Assembly (NCBI GenBank): GCA_965657495.1
Contig: CBFHPD010000183.1
Coordinates: 1 to 31,055, forward strand
Source of the DNA: JALQTD01 sp965657495
Lineage (GTDB): Bacteria > Bacteroidota > Bacteroidia > Flavobacteriales_D > Sanyastnellaceae
Length of the DNA: 31,055 nt
Reading direction: 5' to 3'
Every line of letters starts with the position of its first letter. Positions within the stretch are counted from its first letter, which is position 1. This document shows, piece after piece, positions 8,812 to 16,192 of the stretch. Made by a program: the position numbers and the translations under genes. A model generated the notes under the pieces. It saw only the letters and a list, made by a program, of their open reading frames with translations. It was not told the origin of the DNA and made no database searches.

Positions 8812-9822
8812 ATGCGCCAATTCTTTTCCCTTGGTGCCATCCTCCTCTCGGGAGGAACGGCACTCGCCCAGTACGGTAATTTGGGCACCGCTACCTGCCC
8901 TGACCTCGACGAGGCCATCGCGACCATACCCTACCACGGGGAGTCATTCGACATGTCGGGCGGCTACGCCGTGGGCGACACGGTGGCCAACTTCACTGTT
9001 TACGACGAAGCGGGAAACGCGGTCGAATTGTATGAGATGCTCGAAGGACCCAAGCCGGTCATCGTGGTGAATGGATCGGTCTCCTGTCCGCGCTTTGCGG
9101 ACATCTTCCGCACCTCAGTGGTGAGCGACGAATTTGTTACCGTCCGGAATTTCATCAACGGCCACGCAAGCAATTTCCGCTGGATTTTCCTCTACGGCAT
9201 GGAGGCTCACCCGAATGAAGGCGACTGCCCGTCCAATTGCCCCCCCATGGTCACCACCGACACCACCGTCGTTCAAGCCACGCAATACGGGCATCGCGTG
9301 AGCGCGGTGGCCAACTGGAACACCGCAAGCGATTTGGACTTTCCCTTTAGGATGTACGCAGACAACCCCGACAACGCGGTGTACAACGCTTTCTTTGAAC
9401 GGCCCAGCGGCCTCGTCGCCATTGATTGCGACGGCACCGTGGCGTCCCGCGAGGATTGGCTCGTTTTTGCGCTCAACGATGTGAACCGCCAAAACCAGTT
9501 GCTCGAATGGGGAAGCTTGCACCAACCCTGCACCATCGATTGGGACGGAGAAACGCAGGAGGCCGTGTCTGTGGTAGAACGCACGTCCACCTTCCGGGCT
9601 TGGCCGAATCCGGTGCCCCAAGGCGGTGTGCTCCACCTGGAATTGCCTGTTGACGTGAGCACCGTGCGCCTGCTGAACATGACCGGCCAAACCGTGGCCA
9701 CCTTGCGCGACGCCTCAGCCCAAGCGACTTGGCAGTTGCCTTTCCTGACGCCAGGCTGCTACTTCCTCGAGGTCCAACACGTTGCAGGAGCGCGCCGGAC
9801 CTCCCGGCTCCTCATCGATTGA
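8812..9822 (+). CDS. T9SS type A secreted protein with deiodinase-like thioredoxin fold
   Basis: This 336-residue protein has a signal peptide (about 1-20, ending ALAQ), a thioredoxin-fold domain (about 52-230) and a type A T9SS sorting domain (about 258-336, from FRAWPNP to TSRLLID). In the fold, VGDTVANFTVYDEAG resembles peroxiredoxin-type entries. Two motifs recall the iodothyronine deiodinases: NGSVSCPRF (residues 87-95, Cys92), where vertebrate enzymes have GSCTUPPF with selenocysteine, and LYGMEAHPNEGD (128-138), where they have YIEEAHPSDGW. So Cys92 would be the active residue; the codon is TGC, not TGA. Extra cysteines at 139 and 143 could form a resolving pair. A secreted reductase or peroxidase is plausible; actual deiodination is not shown. 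The 3' end overlaps the convergent exonuclease gene by 11 bases. Confidence 0.72.
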   Translation: MRQFFSLGAILLSGGTALAQYGNLGTATCPDLDEAIATIPYHGESFDMSGGYAVGDTVANFTVYDEAGNAVELYEMLEGPKPVIVVNGSVSCPRFADIFRTSVVSDEFVTVRNFINGHASNFRWIFLYGMEAHPNEGDCPSNCPPMVTTDTTVVQATQYGHRVSAVANWNTASDLDFPFRMYADNPDNAVYNAFFERPSGLVAIDCDGTVASREDWLVFALNDVNRQNQLLEWGSLHQPCTIDWDGETQEAVSVVERTSTFRAWPNPVPQGGVLHLELPVDVSTVRLLNMTGQTVATLRDASAQATWQLPFLTPGCYFLEVQHVAGARRTSRLLID

Positions 9823-10699
9823 GTCCGCCCCTTCGCGCTTCCCACTCCTCCAAGCTGATGATGGGAATGCCCAGTGTTTGACATTTTCGGTACTTCGCCG
9901 GCCCCATTACCGAGCCTGCGATGACGAATGCCGTTCGGCCATTGAGGGATTGAACGGGCTGCAGCCCCCGCTCGGATGCCTCGTATTTGATTTGGTGCTT
10001 GACGGCTTCCGGAAGCCCGCTCATCACGAAGCGATCTCCCGGCTCCCATCCTGGAAACGGCGCGGGAGATTCCCAAGCCGTCAGCGTCACCCCAAACACT
10101 TCCTGCGCAGCGGGCACTTCAGGCAAGTGGGGCGGTGCAACCTGCAGGGGATGCGGCTGCCATTCGGCCCGGTCCACCAATTCACCAAACCCGTCCGCCC
10201 CGAGCTGTTGCGCGGCCTGGAGCACGAGCTTTGAGCATGCCCGGGCATCGCTTTCAGGGTTGTGGTGCTCCAAGTCCAAATCCAACTGCGCGGCCATGCG
10301 GTGCAACCCATGCGCCGGGAACTCGGGCCATGCCTTCTTCGCCAAATCCAACGTGCACCACACTTCTGCAGGTGCCGGTACGTCCATGCCATGATGGGCC
10401 AACGCAGCCCCGAGCATGCGGGCTTCGGCCGACGCGGCGTTGTGTGCCACCCACGGCAAAGCGGACAATTTGGGCTCCAAGGTGCTCCACACTTCAGGAA
10501 ACGAGGGACCTCGAAGGGCATCGTTCAATCCGTACGGCAGGTTCAGGAATTGCCACGTGCCCCATTCGGCCACAATCGGCTGGATGAGGGAGCGGTAGGA
10601 AGCCACTTCCCTGCCCCCTTCGAACCACACCACGCCAATTTCGCAGACGTTGCCCGGCACATCAGAAGCCCATTCCAAATCGATGCCTACGAAATCCAT
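9812..10699 (-). CDS. DnaQ-like exonuclease fused to a BRCT domain
   Basis: This 295-residue protein pairs a DEDDh-type 3'-5' exonuclease fold (about 1-165) with a C-terminal BRCT-like domain (about 225-285, with DRFVMSG, GRTAFVIAGSVMGPAKYRKC and IPIISLEEW). Exo I is VGIDLEW (Asp7, Glu9) and Exo III is HHNPESDA (His146, Asp151). In Exo II, the usual HNAxFD reads HNAASAE, so Ala91 stands where Asp is expected, with Glu92 next to it; activity is therefore uncertain. The start at 10699 puts Exo I at the N-terminus as is usual; in-frame ATGs at 10741 and 10765 overlap ligA. It follows ligA by 13 bases and shares its BRCT architecture, which suggests a joint role in DNA repair or replication. It is not a polymerase III epsilon subunit by context. 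Confidence 0.85.
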   Translation of the reverse strand: MDFVGIDLEWASDVPGNVCEIGVVWFEGGREVASYRSLIQPIVAEWGTWQFLNLPYGLNDALRGPSFPEVWSTLEPKLSALPWVAHNAASAEARMLGAALAHHGMDVPAPAEVWCTLDLAKKAWPEFPAHGLHRMAAQLDLDLEHHNPESDARACSKLVLQAAQQLGADGFGELVDRAEWQPHPLQVAPPHLPEVPAAQEVFGVTLTAWESPAPFPGWEPGDRFVMSGLPEAVKHQIKYEASERGLQPVQSLNGRTAFVIAGSVMGPAKYRKCQTLGIPIISLEEWEARRGGLNR

Positions 10700-10712
10700 G
10701 TGCAGTCGGCGT

Positions 10713-13253
10713 TCATTCGGTCGCGGCTTGTTCGGGGTCATCGATGCGCTCAAGCAACAGGGCATAATCCCATACGGGGATGCCCAGGGCTGTGGCCTTG
10801 GTCAATTTCGAACCGGCTTTCTCCCCGGCCACGAGGGCGGTGGTGTTCTTGGATACGGAACCAGTGACCTTGCCGCCTTGGGCGCGGATGAGGTCGGCCA
10901 GCGATTCCCGCGAAACCGGGTGGGTGCCGGTGATGACGAATGTTCCTCCAGCCAAGGCATCGCCCGGTGCAGATCGCTCGCCGCCCTCGGTTTGCATGGC
11001 CACACCGACTTCAGCGAGGGCGCGCCACTCGGTGAGGTGGGCCGGGGTTTGGGCCCACAATAACAAGCTGTCCGCGATCTCCTCACCCACACCATGTATG
11101 CTCAGCAGTTCCTCCCGCGAGGCCGACGTCAACGCCTCCATGCTGCCGAATGCGTCGGCAAGCCACTGGGACACCTCGGCCCCCACGTGGCGGATGCCCA
11201 AGGCGAACAGGGCCGCGCTGAAGGGACGGGCCTTGGATGCCGCGATGGCGGAGGATATGTTGCGGGCTTGGACCTCGCCGAAGGCCAGCCGCCGCCGCGG
11301 ACTGAGGCGATCGAGCAGCACCTCCAAATGTGCCCAATCAGCCCCGTTCCATCCCCACCCGTCGGCCGCCAAATGCAGGGCGTCCGGACCTTCGAGCAGG
11401 GCATCCGACGCCTCCACCGCCTCGGCCCGTGTGCCCAAGTCACCCGGGTACGCCGCGAGGCACACCTGCAAAACAGCTCGCCAATCGGCGCGCCAGATGG
11501 CATCCGCTGCGCGCAATCCCGGTTTGGAGCGCAGGAAGTCGCGCATCTTCGTGGCGGACTTGGCTGCTTTCGCGGCCGCAAAAAAGGCCTCCGCCCACGA
11601 CGCTCCTTCGGCGGGCGGGTGAGCGACGGCCAGTTCGGCCATGGCCTTGGAGAGCGTTGCATGGGCGGGGTTAGCCGGCCGCTCATCTTTCGCGGTCCGG
11701 TAAAACCAGTTGCTCGCAGCGTAGAGGAGGCGCGCCTGCGTCGCGGTGAGGGGCTCCGATTTGGCAGGGTCCTTCCAAACGGCCGTCCGCTGCCGCCACG
11801 CGCCGTCAGCCAGCAAGTCCGGCAAGCGATAGAAATCCGCGCCCGACCGAAAGCCCGCCTGCTCGACCAACAAATCGATCCACTCCGGACCCAGCCCCTC
11901 AATGTTCATGGCCTTCCGGCTCACAAAATGCTCGAGCCGCCCTTTTACCTGGGGCAGGCAACTCGCTGTATTCGGGCAATAGTGCACCGCTTCGCCTTCC
12001 TCGCGCACGAGCGTTGTTCCGCACTCTGGACACGATGCGATGTAGGCGTGCGGGGCGAGTCCAGCTGGGCGCGCGTCCAAATCCACGCCGATGACTTTCG
12101 GAATGATCTCCCCACCCTTTTCGACATAAACGGTGTCACCGACCCGCAAGTCGAGTTCTGCGATTTGGTTCGCGTTGTGGAGCGAGGCGCGCTTCACGGT
12201 CGTTCCGGCGAGCAGCACCGGCTGGAGTTCAGCCACCGGCGTGATCGCCCCCGTGCGCCCCACTTGGTAGGTGATGCCCCGCAGCGCCGTCGACACCCGT
12301 TCCGCTGGGAATTTGTATGCGATGGCCCACCGGGGGGATTTGGCGGTCATCCCGAGTTCGCGTTGTTGGCCGTAGCGGTTCACTTTGATGACCACGCCGT
12401 CAATGGCAAAGGGCAGCTGGGCTCGGGCCAAATCCCAATGCAGGATGTACGCCATGATGTCCTCCACGCTTGTCCCCACCACCAGTGCCTGCCCATCCGG
12501 AACCTTGAACCCCCACTTACCCGCTTGCTCCACCGCGGCCGCATGGGTCGAAAGCGCCGTCGATTCTTCGAGCACCCCGTACACCATGATGTCCAAGCCC
12601 CGTTCCGCCACCACCCGGCTGTCGAGGGACTTCAAGGTCCCGGCGGCCGTGTTGCGCGGGTTGGCGAAGGGTTCCTCGCCCGCTTCCGCCCGCTGCGCGT
12701 TCAGGGCCTCAAACGCCGCGAACGGAAAGTAAATCTCCCCCCGGATTTCCAAAAATTCCGGTGCCCCCGGCTGCAGTTGCAAGGGCAAGGACTGGATGGT
12801 CCGCACGTTGGCGGTGACATCCTCCCCCACTTCGCCGTCGCCCCGGGTGACTGCGCGCACCAATTGGCCCCCTTCGTAGGTCAGGCTGATGGCCACCCCA
12901 TCGTATTTCAACTCCATCACGAATTCCACCCCCTCGCCTTCGAGCAGCCGTTCGGTCCGCTCTGCCCATTCGGCGATCTCGGCTTCGGAATAGCTGTTCG
13001 ACAAGGAGAGCATGGGCGTGCGGTGCGCGGCCTTTTCGAACCGCTCCGTCAAATCGCCTCCGACCCGTTGGGTGGGCGAATTGGGATCCGTAAAATCCGG
13101 GAACTGCGCTTCCAATTGGGCCAATTTCTGCAACCGCTCGTCGAACTGCTGATCCGAAATCAAGGGATCGGCCAACACATAATACCGGTGGTTGTGCGCA
13201 TGCAACTCCGCCCGCAACGCGGCAATCCGCTCCCTGGCCTCTTCTTTCGTCAT
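10713..13253 (-). CDS. ligA: NAD-dependent DNA ligase with large internal insertion
   Basis: LigA seals nicks in DNA using NAD, in replication and repair. At 846 residues it is far longer than the usual 670 or so. The order is: Ia and adenylation domains (1-320, Lys116 in ELKYDG as the AMP-bound lysine), OB fold (about 325-400, YQVGRTGAITPVAEL), Cys4 zinc finger (C408, C411, C426, C432), helix-hairpin-helix region, and BRCT (about 765-846). The excess lies between ADFYRLPDLL (472-481) and GEVQARNISSAI (659-670): residues about 485-655, Ala/Trp/Arg-rich, with no recognised domain and no frame break. All catalytic motifs are intact. The frame is open back to 14147, but that part lies antisense to a real gene, and MTKEEARERI at 13253 is the family's N-terminus. 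It is the first gene of an operon with the exonuclease-BRCT gene. Confidence 0.95.
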   Translation of the reverse strand: MTKEEARERIAALRAELHAHNHRYYVLADPLISDQQFDERLQKLAQLEAQFPDFTDPNSPTQRVGGDLTERFEKAAHRTPMLSLSNSYSEAEIAEWAERTERLLEGEGVEFVMELKYDGVAISLTYEGGQLVRAVTRGDGEVGEDVTANVRTIQSLPLQLQPGAPEFLEIRGEIYFPFAAFEALNAQRAEAGEEPFANPRNTAAGTLKSLDSRVVAERGLDIMVYGVLEESTALSTHAAAVEQAGKWGFKVPDGQALVVGTSVEDIMAYILHWDLARAQLPFAIDGVVIKVNRYGQQRELGMTAKSPRWAIAYKFPAERVSTALRGITYQVGRTGAITPVAELQPVLLAGTTVKRASLHNANQIAELDLRVGDTVYVEKGGEIIPKVIGVDLDARPAGLAPHAYIASCPECGTTLVREEGEAVHYCPNTASCLPQVKGRLEHFVSRKAMNIEGLGPEWIDLLVEQAGFRSGADFYRLPDLLADGAWRQRTAVWKDPAKSEPLTATQARLLYAASNWFYRTAKDERPANPAHATLSKAMAELAVAHPPAEGASWAEAFFAAAKAAKSATKMRDFLRSKPGLRAADAIWRADWRAVLQVCLAAYPGDLGTRAEAVEASDALLEGPDALHLAADGWGWNGADWAHLEVLLDRLSPRRRLAFGEVQARNISSAIAASKARPFSAALFALGIRHVGAEVSQWLADAFGSMEALTSASREELLSIHGVGEEIADSLLLWAQTPAHLTEWRALAEVGVAMQTEGGERSAPGDALAGGTFVITGTHPVSRESLADLIRAQGGKVTGSVSKNTTALVAGEKAGSKLTKATALGIPVWDYALLLERIDDPEQAATE

Positions 13254-13257
13254 GTTT

Positions 13258-13265
13258 CGAATATA
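13258..13265 (-). promoter_or_regulatory. -7 box of ligA, four bases before ATG
   Basis: The minus strand reads TATATTCG (TAnnTTnG), ending four bases before the ligA ATG. Transcription would start on the start codon. No -33 element is clear. Confidence 0.5.
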
Positions 13266-13300
13266 ACGTGGCACCCGTAAATTGCACAGCATTCGCCCGC

Positions 13301-13308
13301 TGCTTTTG
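13301..13308 (+). promoter_or_regulatory. Possible -7 box of the trypsin-like lipoprotein gene
   Basis: TGCTTTTG matches TAnnTTTG at seven of eight positions and ends 26 bases before the ATG at 13335. A TTG at 13283-13285 lies 15 bases before it, shorter than the usual spacer. Tentative. Confidence 0.3.
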
Positions 13309-13334
13309 CCCACGAATCCCAACGATTTTTCACC

Positions 13335-14951
13335 ATGTCGCTCCGCCTCATTTCCGCTTTGCTCCTGATGATCGGCTTGTCGAGCTGCTCCTTTTACAAC
13401 GCCTTCACCACCGTGGAGGTCCAAACCTCGTGGGGAACCGATAGCATCGCCCTGTCCATCGAGCGCCGCGACGCCGAAGAAGTGGAGTCCTTCGAGTTTT
13501 TGGGGTATGACCTGGCGCAGGCAACCCTCGATAATTACACGGAAGGACACGTGTTTCGGGCGGAGCGCAGCGGTTACTTCCCGGAGAACCTGCCGGTCTT
13601 CCGCGAGCGGTTGAACCGTTGGAAGGGGTTGGATGCGCTGCTTGCCGCAGGGCTCACCCACTCCTTGGTCGATCACGGCAGCAATGAATGGAGCGGACGG
13701 GAATGGGCGGAAGGATTGGGGCTGTTGTACAACGTCATGGGCGCTGCCCTGTCGCCGTGGCGGGTGTACGAGCGGTCGTTTGCCTTTGAAGACCTTGAGC
13801 CCATGCCGCAAGCGGAGGACGACGCGCCGCCCGTCTGGATCGAAGGGGTTCACATCGCTGTGCCTGCGGACGGGCATACCACGGTGCACTTCCGCAACCG
13901 GGATGCGTTCTACCGCAGCAAAGAGGCGTTTCGTTACGCGAATACGGAGCCTTTCGTCATGGATTACACGAATCTGGACGAAGACGCCCTGCTGTATTTG
14001 TGGGAACAGGGGTACCAAGGGCCAAATGGCGCAAGCCTCTTCACCGCGGAAGACGAACTGGTGCTCGAGGCGGCCATCACCCAGGTGCAGGAAAAGCAGA
14101 TCGGCAACCTCGCCCAGTACACGGTTCAGATGGATTGGTGGGTACACAACCCCTACGGACTGGCCACCGACACGGTGACCTACCTCGCTTACTCACCCTG
14201 GGGCTTCGCCTCCGGCCTGGAAAGCCCATTCGACCGCCAGGCCCTGTCTGACGTGGTCGTGCGCAATGCGTTCAAAGCCGCTGACAACCCCATTTTAAGG
14301 AAGGAGGCAGCCCGAAAAGACGCGCTGGAAGCGGAATGGAAGGCAGATTGGGAACCGATTGTGTTGGACACCGTGCAGCAGGCCGCGGGCAATTTGGCCC
14401 AAGCCCTGTCCTCGGTGGTGACCATCGAGGACGACTACGGTCACGGCAGCGGCTGCATCCTCTCGCAAGACGGGTACATCCTGACCAATCACCACGTTGT
14501 GCTCGACACGACTGCAACCCAAACCATTCATTTCCAGGACGGAAGCAAACGAAAAGCCGAACTTGTCCGGTACCACCCTTTGTACGACTTGGCCTTGTTG
14601 AAGGTGGACACCCTGGGGTTGCAGCCGTTCCGACCGGAGTTGGAACGCCTTGCGGTGGAGGTGGGCGATGACGTCTTTGCCATCGGGACGCCCTATGACG
14701 TTGCATTGGGGGCGTCGGTGACGCGCGGAATCGTCAGCTCCATGCGGAAGGACGGCAAGCGAACGCTCATCCAAACCGACGTGAGCATTTCCCCCGGGAA
14801 CAGCGGCGGGGCGTTGGTGCGGCACGACGGTACGCTCGTCGGTGTGGTCAACGAAAAAATCATGGAGCTCGGCGTAGAGGGCATCGGCTTTGCCATCCCG
14901 CTGCATTACATCGAAGAGGCGCTGATGTTGCGTTACCGCTCGAGCCGCTGA
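13335..14951 (+). CDS. Lipoprotein with C-terminal trypsin-like (HtrA-type) serine protease domain
   Basis: This 538-residue protein starts with a lipoprotein signal (GLSSC, Cys18), so it is anchored in the periplasm or on the outer membrane. Residues about 20-355 match no domain I recognise; this half contains aromatic-rich segments such as MDWWVHNPYG. The last 180 residues are a chymotrypsin-fold protease of the DegP/HtrA type. The triad is His387 (LTNHHVV), Asp418 (HPLYDLALLKV) and Ser490 (SISPGNSGGAL), so it should be active. There is no PDZ domain, unlike true DegP. It is a single-gene unit, divergent from ligA. Its last 19 bases overlap the 3' end of prmC on the other strand. The target proteins are unknown; a quality-control or processing role in the envelope is inferred. 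Confidence 0.88.
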   Translation: MSLRLISALLLMIGLSSCSFYNAFTTVEVQTSWGTDSIALSIERRDAEEVESFEFLGYDLAQATLDNYTEGHVFRAERSGYFPENLPVFRERLNRWKGLDALLAAGLTHSLVDHGSNEWSGREWAEGLGLLYNVMGAALSPWRVYERSFAFEDLEPMPQAEDDAPPVWIEGVHIAVPADGHTTVHFRNRDAFYRSKEAFRYANTEPFVMDYTNLDEDALLYLWEQGYQGPNGASLFTAEDELVLEAAITQVQEKQIGNLAQYTVQMDWWVHNPYGLATDTVTYLAYSPWGFASGLESPFDRQALSDVVVRNAFKAADNPILRKEAARKDALEAEWKADWEPIVLDTVQQAAGNLAQALSSVVTIEDDYGHGSGCILSQDGYILTNHHVVLDTTATQTIHFQDGSKRKAELVRYHPLYDLALLKVDTLGLQPFRPELERLAVEVGDDVFAIGTPYDVALGASVTRGIVSSMRKDGKRTLIQTDVSISPGNSGGALVRHDGTLVGVVNEKIMELGVEGIGFAIPLHYIEEALMLRYRSSR

Positions 14952-15808
14952 GCCGTCACCATGCGGGGGCGGCCTTGCAAATCCGCCCGAACCTGCACGC
15001 GTTCCCAGCCGGCCCCGAACAATTGGGCCACCTCATCGGCCCAGCGCTCATGCACCTCAAAGGCGAGGATGCCGCGGTTCGACAAGGCACCCGCTTCCGC
15101 TTGCTGCACCAGCGTGCGGTAATGAATCAACGGATCTTCATCTTCCACGAACAAAGCCATCTCCGGATCGTGCTCCGTGACCACCGCCTCCATCTCGCAG
15201 GACTCCGATCGCGGGATGTAAGGCGGATTGCTGACCAGCAAGTCCCACGGCATTGAGGCTTTGGCGGCGATTTCATCAAATGACCAGTGGTGAAACGTCA
15301 CCTTCAGCTGCAACCGCACGGCGTTCTCCCGCGCCAGTTGCAGCGCCTCCGCGGAACGATCCACCGCCTCCACTTCGAAGCTTGGCAGCGCCTGCTTCAA
15401 CGCGAGTGCTAAGCACCCCGTGCCCGTGCCCGCGTCGCAAATCCGCCCGGTGGGACGTGCCCGCAAGGCCTCGAGGCACCACGCGGCCAACTCCTCGGTC
15501 TCGGGACGCGGCACCAAGGCGCGGCCATCGCACGCAATGCGCAACCCCATGAACGCGGTATATCCGGTCACGTGCTGAATGGGCTCGCCTGCCGCGCAAC
15601 GCTTCGCCCAATCTGCCAGGGTGTTGAGTTCGGCTTCGGAGTAGGTGTATCCGAGCAGGCGCGTGCCCCGGTCGGTTTGGGTGACCTCATCGAGCAGCCA
15701 CCTGATTTGGGCCGGAGCCTCCTCCCCGTCGAGCCAAATCCCGAGCCATTCGCGCACCGCGCGTTCCTCGTTCCTCGCCGGCCACGGCCCCATGTGCTTT
15801 GCCGCCAT
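14933..15808 (-). CDS. prmC: Release factor glutamine methyltransferase PrmC
   Basis: PrmC methylates the glutamine of the GGQ motif in RF1 and RF2 using S-adenosylmethionine. The 291-residue protein has the small N-terminal helical domain (about 15-100, ending VPRPETEEL, which is typical of PrmC). The Rossmann-type methyltransferase domain follows, with SAM motif CDAGTGTGCLALAL (124-137) and substrate motif NPPY (194-197). The start at 15808 lies six bases after the mgsA stop; an ATG at 15793 would also serve. It is the last gene of the amylase-mgsA-prmC unit, with no functional link I can see to the other two. Its 3' end overlaps the convergent protease gene by 19 bases. Confidence 0.95.
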   Translation of the reverse strand: MAAKHMGPWPARNEERAVREWLGIWLDGEEAPAQIRWLLDEVTQTDRGTRLLGYTYSEAELNTLADWAKRCAAGEPIQHVTGYTAFMGLRIACDGRALVPRPETEELAAWCLEALRARPTGRICDAGTGTGCLALALKQALPSFEVEAVDRSAEALQLARENAVRLQLKVTFHHWSFDEIAAKASMPWDLLVSNPPYIPRSESCEMEAVVTEHDPEMALFVEDEDPLIHYRTLVQQAEAGALSNRGILAFEVHERWADEVAQLFGAGWERVQVRADLQGRPRMVTAQRLER

Positions 15809-15814
15809 GTGGCC

Positions 15815-16192
15815 TCAGAAGCCTTTGACCAACAAGCGCGCCGTGGAGGCGTTTGTCGCCAGCGGGATGTCGTGCACATCGCACTGGCGCAGGAGCATGT
15901 TGATGTCGGGCTCGTGGGGGTGCTTGCCCATGGGATCGCGGAAGAAAATCACGGCGTGTACGCTTCCCTCGGTTATGCGCGCTGCGATTTGGGCATCCCC
16001 GCCCAACGGGCCAGAGGCCAGGCACTCCACCTGCAACCCCAGTCCTTGGATGCGCCCCCCCGTGGTGCCGGTTCCGATGAGGTTCACCGCCTCAAAAAAG
16101 TCCAGGTGGTCCGCCACAAACCGCGCCAGGCTTTCCTTCTTGCCGTCGTGCGCGATCAGCGCTACGCAGCGTTTTTGGGCCGCCTCACTCAT
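15815..16192 (-). CDS. mgsA: Methylglyoxal synthase
   Basis: This 125-residue enzyme converts dihydroxyacetone phosphate to methylglyoxal and phosphate, a bypass of lower glycolysis when phosphate is short. Family motifs are clear: LIAHDGKKE (12-20), IGTGTTGG, ECLASGPLGGDAQI with the catalytic aspartate, FFRDPMGKHPHEPD with the catalytic histidine region, and CDVHDIPLATN. It is shorter than the E. coli enzyme (152) but contains the whole core. The frame is open back to 16504, but the ATG at 16192 starts the family's N-terminus and overlaps the amylase stop as ATGA, so the genes are coupled. The neighbouring amylase would feed sugar into glycolysis; linking this to overflow control is inference. 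Confidence 0.95.
   Translation of the reverse strand: MSEAAQKRCVALIAHDGKKESLARFVADHLDFFEAVNLIGTGTTGGRIQGLGLQVECLASGPLGGDAQIAARITEGSVHAVIFFRDPMGKHPHEPDINMLLRQCDVHDIPLATNASTARLLVKGF

Noticed and set aside
9085..9090. Selenocysteine in the deiodinase-like protein
   Set aside because: The codon at the matching position is TGC, not TGA, and I see no SECIS-like hairpin or selenocysteine genes nearby.
11094..13280. Long open frame antisense to ligA (728 codons)
   Set aside because: ligA on the other strand has every catalytic motif; the antisense frame is Arg/His/Pro-rich with no recognisable domain.
13254..14147. N-terminal extension of ligA of about 298 residues
   Set aside because: It lies antisense to the trypsin-like lipoprotein gene, and the known LigA N-terminus begins at 13253 just after a -7 box.
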